From: Bremerella cremea | GTDB taxonomy: Bacteria > Planctomycetota > Planctomycetia > Pirellulales > Pirellulaceae | Length of the DNA: 64,000 nt | NCBI RefSeq assembly: GCF_003335505.1 | Contig: NZ_QPEX01000019.1 | Location: forward strand, 174,928 to 238,927 | Direction: 5' to 3' | Shown: piece by piece, positions 36,532 to 45,800 of the stretch | Layout: every line of letters starts with the position of its first letter | Numbering within the stretch: position 1 is the first letter of the stretch | Notes under the pieces: model-generated | Databases searched by the model: none | Seen by the model: the letters and a program-made list of their open reading frames with translations, nothing else | Told to the model about the DNA's origin: nothing | Position numbers and translations under genes: made by a program

Positions 36532-38547
36532 ATGCTAGTTTCCTGGGAATGGCTGAAGCAGTATCTCGACCTGAAAATCAGCGAAGCGGAAGTCTGCGAT
36601 CGCCTGACGTTGGCCGGTCTGAATTTCGATGGCGCCTCGACCGTCGCCAACGATCGCTGCTTAGACCTGGAAGTCACCAGCAATCGCCCTGACTGGCTCG
36701 GTCATATCGGCATCGCCCGCGAGATCGGTGTTCTGTTTGATCTCGACTTGAAGGTTCCCGCAGCCGACATTTCCGCCACCTCGACTGGCGGTGCCTGCCC
36801 GAAGATCGTGCAGATCGAGGACGAAGACTTCTGCCCACGCTACATAGCCCGTAGCGTGACCGGAGTGACCATTGGCCCCAGCCCTGCTTGGTTAGCCAAT
36901 CGCCTGGAAACGGTCGGCATCACGGTGATCAACAACGTGGTGGACGTCACCAATTTTGTCCTGATGGAAATCGGCCAGCCACTGCACGCATTTGACCTCG
37001 ACAAAATCAGTGGCGATACGATCACCGTGCGTCAGGCGACCACCGGTGAAAAATTCACCGCGATCGATCATCGCGACTACGAACTACATAGCGACGACTA
37101 TGTTATCGCGGACCGCCGAGGCGCGATTGCTTTGGCTGGCGTAATGGGTGGCAAGTCAACCGAAGTCAGCGAGATGACACACAGCTTGCTGATCGAAGCG
37201 GCTGACTTCGCCGCTTTGCCGGTCCGCACAACATCGCGCCGCTTGAAGCTCAAAAGCGATTCATCCTACCGCTTTGAGCGAGGCGTCGATCCCGAAATGA
37301 TCGACTGGGCCAGCCGCCGCTGCTGCGAGCTGATTGTAGAAACCGCTGGTGGCGAAATTTGCGAAGGACGCGTCTTTGCCGGTGCAGCCGCTCCTGCACG
37401 CAAGCCTGTCACGCTTCGCTTTTCGCAATTGATGCGGGTTCTGGGAATCGACGTTCCCCCAGCCGAAGTTCATCGCATCCTTGAGAAGCTCGGCAACCCG
37501 GTCCAGAAACAGACGAACGACAGCATTACGGTGGTTCCGGCCAGCTGGCGGCGCGATATTTATCGCGAGATCGACCTGGTCGAAGAAGTCGCGCGCATCT
37601 ACGGCTACGACCAAATCCCCGAGCGGGCCGGCGTTTTGCTAAGTGCTTCGCACCAAAGTGATTTAGACCGCGTGCGCAATAAAGTTCGCACCGCGATGCT
37701 GGGTATGGGCTTCGACGAAACGTTGACTCGTAGCATCGTCAGCGATGTTTGGGCCAAGGCATTCCAAGGTTGGTCTCTCTCCGAGCCTCTCTCTACCAGC
37801 ATGCCGATGGTGAAAGGGGAGGATCGTCTTCGCATTAGCCTGTTGCCGAGTTTGCTTGGCGCACGCCGCAACAACGAGAAGTTCAGCTACACGCAAATCG
37901 ATCTGTACGAAATCGCCAAAGTCTATTTGCCCAAATCGAAAGCACTGCCAGACGAACGCTACATGGTTGGGATCACCAGCGGCCATGGCTTCTATGAAAT
38001 GAAGGGGGTGGTCGAATCCTTGGTGGCAATGCTGAACCCGCAAGCCAAGCTGGAATCGATTCCCTACACCGATCCCATGTTCGAAGAAGGGCAGGGGGCC
38101 CATCTGACCCTCAGGGGGACAACGCTGGGCTATCTCGGCGTGGTCAGCCAAAGCAAGTGCAAAGCGTTTGGCCTGCAAAAAGCCGCCTCGGTCGCGGAGC
38201 TCGATCTCGGCGCTCTGATGAAATTAGCGGTGTTGGTGCCTCAGCATCAAGACTTCAGCACGCAGCCGACCATGAATCGCGACTTGAACTTGATTGTTGA
38301 TGAAGAAGTCAGCTGGTCGCAGTTGCAATCCATCGGCTACGACGCTGGCGGTAAGCTGGTCGAAAGCGTCACTTTCCAAGAGATCTTCCGCGACCCGAAG
38401 AAAGATGGCCCTGGCAAAAAACGCGTGCTGTTCACGATCACGCTGCAAGCCTACGACCGAACGCTAACCGGCGAAGAGGCAGACGCAACGATTGCGAACA
38501 TTCTGGTCGAGTGCGAAAAGCAAACAGGCGCCAAGCTCCTCGCCTAG
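36532..38547 (+). CDS. pheT: phenylalanine--tRNA ligase beta subunit lacking the tRBD domain
   Basis: The structural/editing subunit of PheRS, 671 residues against about 795 in E. coli. The N-terminal MLVSWEWLKQYLDLKISEAEVCDRLTLAG runs almost directly (residues 32-48) into LDLEVTSNRPDWLGHIGIAREIG, so the OB-fold tRNA-binding domain (about 110 residues, EMAP-II-like) that normally sits between them is missing. The B3/B4 editing region (VVDVTNFVLMEIGQPLHAFD), the B5 domain and the catalytic-like domain are present, as is the C-terminal FDX-ACB domain (STQPTMNRDLNLIVDE to the end). The frame is intact, so this looks like a natural form rather than decay. Confidence 0.95.
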   Translation: MLVSWEWLKQYLDLKISEAEVCDRLTLAGLNFDGASTVANDRCLDLEVTSNRPDWLGHIGIAREIGVLFDLDLKVPAADISATSTGGACPKIVQIEDEDFCPRYIARSVTGVTIGPSPAWLANRLETVGITVINNVVDVTNFVLMEIGQPLHAFDLDKISGDTITVRQATTGEKFTAIDHRDYELHSDDYVIADRRGAIALAGVMGGKSTEVSEMTHSLLIEAADFAALPVRTTSRRLKLKSDSSYRFERGVDPEMIDWASRRCCELIVETAGGEICEGRVFAGAAAPARKPVTLRFSQLMRVLGIDVPPAEVHRILEKLGNPVQKQTNDSITVVPASWRRDIYREIDLVEEVARIYGYDQIPERAGVLLSASHQSDLDRVRNKVRTAMLGMGFDETLTRSIVSDVWAKAFQGWSLSEPLSTSMPMVKGEDRLRISLLPSLLGARRNNEKFSYTQIDLYEIAKVYLPKSKALPDERYMVGITSGHGFYEMKGVVESLVAMLNPQAKLESIPYTDPMFEEGQGAHLTLRGTTLGYLGVVSQSKCKAFGLQKAASVAELDLGALMKLAVLVPQHQDFSTQPTMNRDLNLIVDEEVSWSQLQSIGYDAGGKLVESVTFQEIFRDPKKDGPGKKRVLFTITLQAYDRTLTGEEADATIANILVECEKQTGAKLLA

Positions 38548-38611
38548 CCCTCCTTCCCGACCGCAAGACGAAAACAACCTCGGATTCCGATAGAACGCAT
38601 AGGCGACAAAC

Positions 38612-40132
38612 ATGGCGAACCATCAACAAATCTTCGACCAGTTGTGCGACCATGTTCGCGAAACGGCCAAGCTTGAGAATATCAACGATTTGTTGGGCTG
38701 GGACGAACGGGTCATGCTGCCCGAACAAGCCGGCGCCTACCGAGCGGATCAAATCACGTTACTCGCTGGTATCGTTCACGACCGTAACACCGATCCGCGG
38801 CTGGGCGACTGGCTTGAATCGCTATCCGATTGCCCCCTCACGGAAGAAGCGAATAGTCCTGCCGAAGCCACGATCCGGCGGATTCGCAGCGACTACTTGA
38901 AACAAGTCAAGCTGCCCAAACGTCTTGTGGAAGAATTCAGTCACAGCCGCGTTATCGGTCAACAAACGTGGGTTAAAGCACGAGCCGACAACAACTTCAG
39001 CACCTTTGAACCGATTCTGGATAAGCTGATTAGCTTAAGCCGCGAAATGGCCGAAGCGATTGGCTATGAAGGGGAGCAATACGACGCGCTGCTCGACTTC
39101 TACGAACCCGAAGCCAAGACCGCTCAAGTTCGCCAAGTATTGGAAACCCTGAAGGATCAGTTGGTTCCGCTGGTTGCCGAGATCAAAGACAGTGGGCGAT
39201 CCCCAAATATCGATCTCCTTAAACGCAGCTATCCGATCTCCTTGCAAGAGCAATTCAGCATTGCAGCGGCCACCAAGATTGGCTTTGATTTCACCTCAGG
39301 CCGACTCGATGTGACCCATCATCCTTTTTGCACGACCCTCGGCCCGCACGATTGCCGGATCACCACTCGCTACGACGAAAACTTCTTCCCATCGGCTTTC
39401 TTCTCGACACTTCACGAAGCAGGCCATGGGATCTACGAGCAAGGCTTATCCAAAGATTGGTACGGTTTGCCCCCAGGGGCTAGTGCCTCGTTGGGCGTTC
39501 ACGAATCTCAGTCACGGCTGTGGGAAAACATTGTCGGCCGCAGCTATGCTTTCTGGAGCCACTTCTACCCCGAAGTCAAGAAGTTGTTTCCCGCTGCATT
39601 GGGAGACGTTCCGATGAGTGACTTCCACTTCGCGATCAACGAAGTCACTCCTTCCTTGATTCGTGTGGAAGCGGACGAAGCGACGTACAACTTGCACATC
39701 ATCATTCGTTTCGAGCTGGAACAAGCGCTGCTCTCTGGCGATCTGCAAGTGAAAGACTTGCCAGGTGCCTGGAACGAAAAGTACACCCAACAGTTAGGTA
39801 TTACCCCGCCCAACGATGCCGATGGCTGCTTGCAAGACGTCCATTGGAGTGCTGGCCTCATGGGCTACTTCCCGACATATAGCCTCGGGAATATCTATTC
39901 CGCCCAACTCATGGAACAAGCCCACGAAGACCTGGGCGACCTAGAAGGCATGTTCGCCGTCGGCGAGTTCTCTCCTTTATTAGGCTGGCTCCGAGAAAAC
40001 GTGCATCAACCAGGGCAATGCTACCCCGGCGACCAACTTGTCGAGCGAGTCTGTGGCGATCCGATCGATTCAGCCCCCTTGATTCGCTACCTTCGCGCGA
40101 AACTTGGGCCGCTTTACGGCATCCAACACTAA
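38612..40132 (+). CDS. M32 carboxypeptidase (carboxypeptidase Taq type)
   Basis: A 506-residue zinc carboxypeptidase, cytoplasmic, removing C-terminal amino acids from peptides. The zinc motif HEAGH occurs in FFSTLHEAGHGIYEQG (about 265-282), with the third ligand in GVHESQSRLWENIVGRS. Other M32 marks are DELLGWDE-like NDLLGWDERVMLP near residue 25, THHPFCTTLGPHDCRITTRYDE and FHFAINEVTPSLIRVEADE. The length is normal. It follows pheT by 64 nt on the same strand but is probably independent. Confidence 0.95.
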   Translation: MANHQQIFDQLCDHVRETAKLENINDLLGWDERVMLPEQAGAYRADQITLLAGIVHDRNTDPRLGDWLESLSDCPLTEEANSPAEATIRRIRSDYLKQVKLPKRLVEEFSHSRVIGQQTWVKARADNNFSTFEPILDKLISLSREMAEAIGYEGEQYDALLDFYEPEAKTAQVRQVLETLKDQLVPLVAEIKDSGRSPNIDLLKRSYPISLQEQFSIAAATKIGFDFTSGRLDVTHHPFCTTLGPHDCRITTRYDENFFPSAFFSTLHEAGHGIYEQGLSKDWYGLPPGASASLGVHESQSRLWENIVGRSYAFWSHFYPEVKKLFPAALGDVPMSDFHFAINEVTPSLIRVEADEATYNLHIIIRFELEQALLSGDLQVKDLPGAWNEKYTQQLGITPPNDADGCLQDVHWSAGLMGYFPTYSLGNIYSAQLMEQAHEDLGDLEGMFAVGEFSPLLGWLRENVHQPGQCYPGDQLVERVCGDPIDSAPLIRYLRAKLGPLYGIQH

Positions 40133-40157
40133 AGCGATTGTCAGGAAGCGAATAGGT

Positions 40158-40430
40158 TTAGCGATACCCAAGACTGCGTTCGATATCGCGAGAACGATCC
40201 GATAGGCCTGTGCCGGGATCACTGGCGCGGCCGTTCTTCTTGGCAAATGCGCTAGTTGGTTCTGCCTCGTCGTTGCTGTCGTCAGACTTAGCTTGTGTGT
40301 TTGTAAAATCGTCCACAAGCCGTTCCTCTTCTTCGACCGGAGGAGCAGACTTCCAGCCCCATCCCCAGGTTTGGCAACCGGGCAAGCAACAAACAAAACT
40401 CAGCAGGACAACCATTGTGCGTAGCGGCAT
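40158..40430 (-). CDS. small lipoprotein of unknown function
   Basis: A 90-residue predicted lipoprotein: basic start, hydrophobic VVLLSFVCCLPGC, with lipobox LPGC and lipidated Cys19. The mature part is acidic (VEEEERLVDDF) and unstructured-looking, ending DRSRDIERSLGYR. I do not recognise a domain. It is convergent with the M32 gene and divergent from the deacetylase gene 80 nt away. Confidence 0.7.
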   Translation of the reverse strand: MPLRTMVVLLSFVCCLPGCQTWGWGWKSAPPVEEEERLVDDFTNTQAKSDDSNDEAEPTSAFAKKNGRASDPGTGLSDRSRDIERSLGYR

Positions 40431-40510
40431 CGGACCAATCGCCTCAGACCTGAAAACTTCGTAAACGTGGCGACTTACTTAGCTGATATTCCCAATCCCC
40501 ACCAGATCAA

Positions 40511-41215
40511 ATGAAAACACCGACTCCGCTCGACGTTTTAGTAATTGCTCCGCACCCCGACGATGCTGAACTTGGTATGGGAGGGGCAATCCTCAAATTC
40601 AAAGCCGAAGGGAAGAAGGTCGGGATCTTGGATCTCACCTCCGGCGAACCAACTCCCTTTGGTTCCCTGGAGAAAAGGAGCGCAGAAACGGCAGCCGCCA
40701 CCGAGATTTTAGGGGTCGACTGGCGAGACAACCTTGGCTTGCCCAATCGCAGTCTGGAAGCAACGCTAGCAGCCCGCGAAAAGCTGGCCTCGGTAATTCG
40801 GCTGCTGCGGCCTAACTGGCTGTTTGCTCCTTACTGGGAAGATGCCCATCCCGATCATTTGGCAGCAACTCAGCTCGTGGACGCAGCCCGGTTTTGGGCG
40901 AAGCTTAGCAAGACAGATATGCCTGGCGAGCCATTTCATCCACAGCGAATCTACAACTATTACTGTGTCCACTTAAAGATGACTCCTCAGCCAGCGTTCG
41001 TACTCGACATCAGCGAGCACTGGGAAGCGAAGCTCGCTTCGATTCGTTGCTATCATAGCCAGTTCATCGAAGGACGCCCGCAAGAGTATCCCACCTTTCT
41101 CGACAAGCTGCATGACGAGGCCTCGTACTGGGGCAAGGTAATCGGCACCCGCTATGGCGAGCCGTTCACTTCGCGTGAACCGCTTGGCCTGGCTAGCATG
41201 GGCACGCTCGTTTAA
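40511..41215 (+). CDS. bshB1: PIG-L/BshB1-type deacetylase
   Basis: A 234-residue zinc-dependent N-acetylglucosaminyl deacetylase of the LmbE/PIG-L family. Zinc motifs are APHPDDAELG (residues 13-22) and the downstream DAHPDH. The middle and end (LTSGEPTPFGSLEKRSAE, YYCVHLKMTPQPAFVLDIS, EAKLASIRCYHSQF) match the BshB1 branch, which deacetylates GlcNAc-malate in bacillithiol synthesis. bshA and bshC are not in this window, so the thiol pathway is inferred from family only; another glycan substrate is possible. Confidence 0.8.
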   Translation: MKTPTPLDVLVIAPHPDDAELGMGGAILKFKAEGKKVGILDLTSGEPTPFGSLEKRSAETAAATEILGVDWRDNLGLPNRSLEATLAAREKLASVIRLLRPNWLFAPYWEDAHPDHLAATQLVDAARFWAKLSKTDMPGEPFHPQRIYNYYCVHLKMTPQPAFVLDISEHWEAKLASIRCYHSQFIEGRPQEYPTFLDKLHDEASYWGKVIGTRYGEPFTSREPLGLASMGTLV

Positions 41216-41414
41216 TCGATCGATTTTGCGATAGCACCTGCAGCTAGCGACTGCAAAATCGGCGCAATCGGAAAAACCTCTGCAATTCCTATCAAGCGAA
41301 CATCCGCATCGCGCCGATGACTCCACGTAACGGACGAGATGCGCCGCGAAAGATTCGCGCCAGCGCATGCAGCAAAACAGGGGGGCTACCTGAATTGCAA
41401 CGACCGGTTTTTAA

Positions 41415-42335
41415 GTGCGCTACTGGTTCGCCATCGCCTGTTTGTTCTTGCTTTCGACCGGCTGCGTCGCTGTACCCGAGGTGCGCGAGAAACCGGTCTA
41501 CCACAACCCGTTTCCACAACTCGCTCGCGTTGCTGTTATACCGTTTAACAACCAGAGTGACGTGCCGACCTTAAACATGGACGACGTCACGTTGGCCTAT
41601 TACGGCGAACTGCAATCGGTCCGCGGCTTTGAAGTGGTTCCGGTAGGAGTGGTCATCCGTGCTATGCAAGCAAGTGGCAACGATCTGACCGATATCCAAC
41701 AGATTCGTGGCCTCGGAAAAATGTTGGGGGTCGATGCTGTCGTGGTCGGTTCGGTTACCGACTTCTCTCCTTACTATCCCAAACGCATAACGCTGGCAGT
41801 TAATTGGTATGCCACCAATCCTGGCTTCCATCCAATTCCCCCTGGCTACGGGCTACCTTGGGGCACCTCTGGGGAAGAGTTCATCCCCGAATCGCACGTG
41901 TGGGAAGCGGAGTTCGCTTTGGCCCGAGAACAGTTAGCAACCCAAACGCCTACGCAAGCCGATGGCCTCGATCCCCTGGGAAATCCCGAGGAAAACGGCA
42001 AAGTGGCCGTCGACGGCTTGCCAGCCGACTGGCCTGATCCGACTGGTTTTATCCCCGATGGCCCGAAGACCGAGCACCCACCGATGCTACCCCATGATGG
42101 TCCGATTATCTCGCAGATCCGCACTTACGCCGAGAACGATTCCGATGTCACAGACCGTGCCGAGCAGTATTTCTTTTTTCTGGATGATTCACGTAATGGC
42201 GGTTGGCAGGGTTTTCTCGATCGTAGCAACGATTTCATTCGTTTCTGTTGCTACTCGCATATCAGCGAAATGCTTTCTCTTCGTGGCGGAGCTGGCGAAT
42301 CTCAACTGGCGATTCGATGGGGCAATCGCCGATAA
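41415..42335 (+). CDS. lipoprotein with TolB-like/GNA1162-like N-domain
   Basis: A 306-residue predicted lipoprotein starting at a GTG: signal WFAIACLFLLSTGC with lipidated Cys17. Residues 35-125 resemble the small alpha/beta domain of CsgG/TolB-N-like outer-membrane lipoproteins: RVAVIPFNNQSDVPTLN, YYGELQSVRGFEVVPVGVV, GLGKMLGVDAVVVGSVTDFSPYYP. The later half is Pro/Gly/Asp-rich and ends in an Arg/Trp segment (ESQLAIRWGNRR). The function is unknown; a cell-envelope role is likely. The following small gene and xerC run in the same direction. Confidence 0.72.
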   Translation: MRYWFAIACLFLLSTGCVAVPEVREKPVYHNPFPQLARVAVIPFNNQSDVPTLNMDDVTLAYYGELQSVRGFEVVPVGVVIRAMQASGNDLTDIQQIRGLGKMLGVDAVVVGSVTDFSPYYPKRITLAVNWYATNPGFHPIPPGYGLPWGTSGEEFIPESHVWEAEFALAREQLATQTPTQADGLDPLGNPEENGKVAVDGLPADWPDPTGFIPDGPKTEHPPMLPHDGPIISQIRTYAENDSDVTDRAEQYFFFLDDSRNGGWQGFLDRSNDFIRFCCYSHISEMLSLRGGAGESQLAIRWGNRR

Positions 42336-42384
42336 ACATCTTTACCACGGATGAGTTTTGAAATTGTCTGGGAGGCTGCCTCAC

Positions 42385-42690
42385 GTGACGGAAGAGATAA
42401 ACGTACTAGCACTGGTCAAGGGTGAAGAACGCTACGTGTTTTTGTTCAGCGATCAACGCAGGGCTGAAGCCTTGCGAACGCTGGGGAGATACGCGAGCAA
42501 TCCAGAGCTGAGCTTCACCTGGTATGATGCCGCAGTGCTTAGCCAAAAGATTCGTGCTCAGGTCATCGACGAAGATACGGCTCCGCAAAACGATCCGGCT
42601 GTGAAGCCTCGTTTTGCGTTCCCGGCCAATGGACCGATCGATATCGGAAGTCTCGATTCCGATCATCTCGACTTCGACGAGTTTAGCTAA
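42385..42690 (+). CDS. conserved small protein of unknown function
   Basis: A 101-residue cytoplasmic protein. The GTG at 42385 has a strong GGGAGG 9 nt upstream and is preferred over a TTG at 42358. It has an alpha/beta-looking N-part (EEINVLALVKGEERYVFLFSDQRRAEALRTLGRYASNPELSFTWYDA; a mixed beta-helix-beta pattern) and an acidic tail ending DHLDFDEFS. I do not recognise a family. It ends 17 nt before xerC, so it probably shares that transcript. Confidence 0.75.
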   Translation: MTEEINVLALVKGEERYVFLFSDQRRAEALRTLGRYASNPELSFTWYDAAVLSQKIRAQVIDEDTAPQNDPAVKPRFAFPANGPIDIGSLDSDHLDFDEFS

Positions 42691-42707
42691 GCTGCGGAGC
42701 CCCAAGG

Positions 42708-43646
42708 GTGATTAACCAAGCTACCAGTGCATCTGCCCAAGGGCTGCGAAGTGTCATTGATAGCTTCCTCCGCTATCTGCAGGTCGAACGGAATGCGTCC
42801 GACCTGACGATCAAAAGCTATGGCGAAGACCTCGACGCTCTGGCTGGGTACCTGGAAGAGAGCTTCGCCTTGGAACCCTCGCCGGACGAGATCACCACGC
42901 TTGATCTGCGAGGCTATGTTTCTGCCGTTACCGAAGCGGGCTACTCTGGTAGTACCGTGGCCCGACGGTTGGCATCGATGCGGAGCTTCTTCAAGTTTGC
43001 CCAGCGGCAGCAACTGGTCGATAAGAACCCAGCCAAGCCACTTCGTAACCCACGGAAGAGCCAGAAGCTACCCCATTTTCTGACCACCGACGAAATAGGT
43101 CGCTTGCTCAACGCCCCGCCGAAGTCTTCTTCGGCAGGCATTCGTGATCGGGCTATGCTTGAAACGGCTTATAGCGCTGGCCTACGTGTGAGCGAATTAG
43201 TCGGCATCAACGAGAACGATCTCGACCTGCACGATGGCCTGGTCCGCGTTCGAGGAAAAGGACGAAAAGAGCGACTTGCTCCCCTCGGTTCGTTTGCCTT
43301 AGATGCCCTCTGTCAGTGGTTAGATGTTCGCCATTTGAGTGCCAAGAGCGAGAAACTGGCCGACCGACCGGTGTTTCTCAACAAATTCGGCAATCGGATC
43401 ACCACCCGCAGTGTGGGCCGAATGCTAGAGAAATATCTCAAAGAAACGGGCCTCGATCTGCGAACCAGTCCTCACACATTACGGCATAGTTTCGCCACGC
43501 ACTTGCTCGACGCTGGGGCTGACATTCGGAGTGTGCAGGAACTGCTGGGGCACAAGAGTTTGGTTACCACCCAGATCTATACCCACCTGAGCACCGCGTC
43601 GCTGCGCGGGATCTACGAAAAAGCTCATCCCCGGGCCAAGGCCTAG
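42708..43646 (+). CDS. xerC: tyrosine recombinase XerC
   Basis: A 312-residue tyrosine recombinase that should resolve chromosome dimers at dif together with XerD. The N-terminal SAM-like core-binding domain (about 10-110) is followed by the catalytic domain with all active residues: Arg in AGLRVSELV, Lys in RGKGRKER, His-x-x-Arg in HTLRHSFATH, His in LLGHKS and the nucleophile Tyr in TQIYTHLS. GTG start with CGGAG upstream. No integron, phage or attachment site is nearby, supporting a housekeeping role rather than an integrase. XerD itself is not in the window. Confidence 0.92.
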   Translation: MINQATSASAQGLRSVIDSFLRYLQVERNASDLTIKSYGEDLDALAGYLEESFALEPSPDEITTLDLRGYVSAVTEAGYSGSTVARRLASMRSFFKFAQRQQLVDKNPAKPLRNPRKSQKLPHFLTTDEIGRLLNAPPKSSSAGIRDRAMLETAYSAGLRVSELVGINENDLDLHDGLVRVRGKGRKERLAPLGSFALDALCQWLDVRHLSAKSEKLADRPVFLNKFGNRITTRSVGRMLEKYLKETGLDLRTSPHTLRHSFATHLLDAGADIRSVQELLGHKSLVTTQIYTHLSTASLRGIYEKAHPRAKA

Positions 43647-43658
43647 TAGCCTGCTTGG

Positions 43659-44447
43659 CTACCGCCAAGATCCGTAACGCGACCTCCCCGTTTCCGGGAA
43701 AAAATCAAGTCGCATCACTGGGCGTTGGTGCCCGAACGGCGACTGGCAGTAACGTACCTGAATATGTTCACCGACGTCTTCTCCGATCGTGTGACCATCT
43801 TCGATCACCGGTCCATGCTCTGCCAGGTAACCGGCCAATCCATAAAATCGTTCGGAAAGGTCGTCCGGCGAATCGGTTGCGTTCTCGGTAACAAAGTCCA
43901 TCAGATCAAATGCTTCCATTCCCTGGGTAAAGCCGACCGTTGTCCCGTCACTGTTCTTTCCCACAAAGACCGACAACCATAAAGGGAAGGGCATCTCGCT
44001 CGGCAGCATTGTTTCTGCCAAAGCACAAAACATTTCTGGGGAATTCAGCAAACCGTTCTCTCCCCACAGCACGCCAGCCGGATTCCCAACCGTGCGGAGT
44101 AAGGATGCAGTCACCATCGTAAGTAGTTTTGATTGTTCGAGCACCGCCGCTTCGCCAACTGCCGTCACGATGAGATGCCCCCGGTGCGATTGCATTTGCT
44201 CGACCGCATCAGGCCAGATCCAAGTCTGCCGTTGGGGAGTAGCCCAGTTATCTCCTGGGATCGGACCTGGCATCATCCCCATGGCAATGCTCATGTTCCC
44301 GATATCAAACGAAAGCGTATTCTCCTGCTTTCGGGCCTCCTCAGGCGCTGGCAACATCGGCCAAAAAGTCGCGAGATCGTTGCGCAAGCTTTTCCATGAA
44401 ACCCGGGATCCACGGTTCAAAGCAATCATCGAGAGGGAGACTGCCAC
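43659..44447 (-). CDS. DUF4261 domain protein
   Basis: A 262-residue protein matching the DUF4261 pattern: SFDIGNMSIAMGMMPGPIPGDN, WIWPDAVEQMQSHRGHLIVTAVGE, a helix, then NPAGVLWGENGLLNSPEMFC, and a C-terminal segment with FTQGMEAFDLMDF and GHTIGED. No enzymatic residues are known to me for this family; its function is unknown. The GTG start has AGGAG 7 nt upstream. It is convergent with xerC. Confidence 0.82.
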   Translation of the reverse strand: MAVSLSMIALNRGSRVSWKSLRNDLATFWPMLPAPEEARKQENTLSFDIGNMSIAMGMMPGPIPGDNWATPQRQTWIWPDAVEQMQSHRGHLIVTAVGEAAVLEQSKLLTMVTASLLRTVGNPAGVLWGENGLLNSPEMFCALAETMLPSEMPFPLWLSVFVGKNSDGTTVGFTQGMEAFDLMDFVTENATDSPDDLSERFYGLAGYLAEHGPVIEDGHTIGEDVGEHIQVRYCQSPFGHQRPVMRLDFFPETGRSRYGSWR

Positions 44448-44819
44448 GACAAACTCCTAATGCCTAGCACTTCGTAACATCAACTCTCTTGGGTGTCCTG
44501 CCTGGATTCTAAACGGTTACAAACGGAAAAGGCAAAACAATTCCCTTGTTCGAAAGATTTAATTTTACGACGCAACTCTTCTTGCTCTGCGTCGTTTGAT
44601 GAGCACAAAACGACCTTTCGATGCCACCTAGCAACCCTTCCCACGCCCCGCTTGTTCACGATAAATTATTTAATAGTTTAGTACGTCTTCCGAAACAGTC
44701 TCGGACCGTACGATATAAACAATCTTTGACCTATGATTCATTGGCCAAGCTAACGGTTGCCAAGGTGTACTGCTGGTTTGCCCTTTCAATTTCAATCGAG
44801 TCTCTGGAAAGTTACCTTC
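44448..44819. other. intergenic region between divergent DUF4261 and FAD-protein genes
   Basis: No gene seen. An 8-bp inverted repeat (ACGACGCA 44569-44576, TGCGTCGT 44590-44597, 13-nt spacing) and AT-rich stretches (near 44660-44720) could hold operators or promoters of the divergent genes. Confidence 0.4.
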
Positions 44820-45800
44820 ATGAAACGCGTAGCCATCATCGGTGCCGGAATCTCTGGCTTGGTATGCGCTCGCAGCCTGGCGGGCAAGTTCGACGTTCGC
44901 CTGTTCGATAAATCTCGTGGTGTGGCTGGTCGGATGGCAACGCGCCGTATTCCGGAAACAGGGGCGAACTTCGATCATGGTGCCCAATATTTCACCGTGC
45001 GCAGCGCTCAGGTCCAGCCTTTGCTTGAAGAATGGATTGACGATCACATCGTGGCTCCTTGGCGTGGCACGGTGGTCGTCGTGCGGCCTGGGATCAATAC
45101 CGAACGCGACCCGACGCCACGGTTCGTAGCCATGCCCGGCATGAAGTCGCTGGGAAAACACCTGGCCGAATCGTTGACCGTCCGTACCCAAACGCCCATC
45201 GTTCAGGCCCTATATTCGGACGACGGTTGGGTCGTAACGACAGACAAAAAACAAACGTATGGCCCCTACGACTGGCTCGTCTGTACGGCTCCTCCGAGCC
45301 AAACCAATGCCATCCTGGGTAGCCGACATCCTTTTTATGCCAAGCTAGACGAACAACAATTCGATCCCTGCTGGGCCACGATGGTTCACTTTGCCAAACC
45401 TGTCCCGGTTCCTTACGACGCCGCCTTCGTTCATGAAAACCCGCTGCGGTGGATTTGCCGTAACAACAGCAAGCCCGGTCGTCCGTTGGATGAAGAGTGC
45501 TGGGTTCTGCATGCCAATCCAATTTGGTCGACCGAAAACTTGGAACGAACCTCCGAAGAGGTCACCACCGAACTACTCGAAGCATTCGCTCAGGCTATCG
45601 GCCAACCGCTGGGTGAAATCCGCTATGTCACCAGCCACCGCTGGCGCTATAGCGCTCCGGCCACCCCTTTGGAAGAAACTTGCCTAGTCGACGCCACCGC
45701 TCAACTGGCCATCTGTGGCGATTGGTGCTCTGGGGCCCGGGTCGAAGGAGCCATATTGAGTGGGTTGGGAGCTGCAGAGCAGATTCTGGCTGCCGGTTAG
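44820..45800 (+). CDS. renalase-like FAD-dependent oxidoreductase
   Basis: A 326-residue flavoprotein. The ADP-binding motif VAIIGAGISGLVCARSLAG lies at residues 4-22, followed by the acidic beta-2 end (VRLFDKSRGVAGRMATRR), which is typical of the renalase/NAD(P)-binding amine-oxidase-like group. HGAQYFTVR, a CTAPP segment, and the C-terminal FAD motif CGDWCSGARVEGAILSGLGAA are present. In bacteria, renalases oxidise the off-pathway 2- or 6-dihydro isomers of NAD(P)H; whether this protein does so is inferred. The ATG at 44820 is used; an upstream in-frame start at 44757 adds nothing recognisable. Confidence 0.85.
   Translation: MKRVAIIGAGISGLVCARSLAGKFDVRLFDKSRGVAGRMATRRIPETGANFDHGAQYFTVRSAQVQPLLEEWIDDHIVAPWRGTVVVVRPGINTERDPTPRFVAMPGMKSLGKHLAESLTVRTQTPIVQALYSDDGWVVTTDKKQTYGPYDWLVCTAPPSQTNAILGSRHPFYAKLDEQQFDPCWATMVHFAKPVPVPYDAAFVHENPLRWICRNNSKPGRPLDEECWVLHANPIWSTENLERTSEEVTTELLEAFAQAIGQPLGEIRYVTSHRWRYSAPATPLEETCLVDATAQLAICGDWCSGARVEGAILSGLGAAEQILAAG

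Noticed and set aside
42708..43646. Phage or integron integrase
   Set aside because: Length and motifs fit XerC and there are no attachment repeats, cassettes or phage genes around it.
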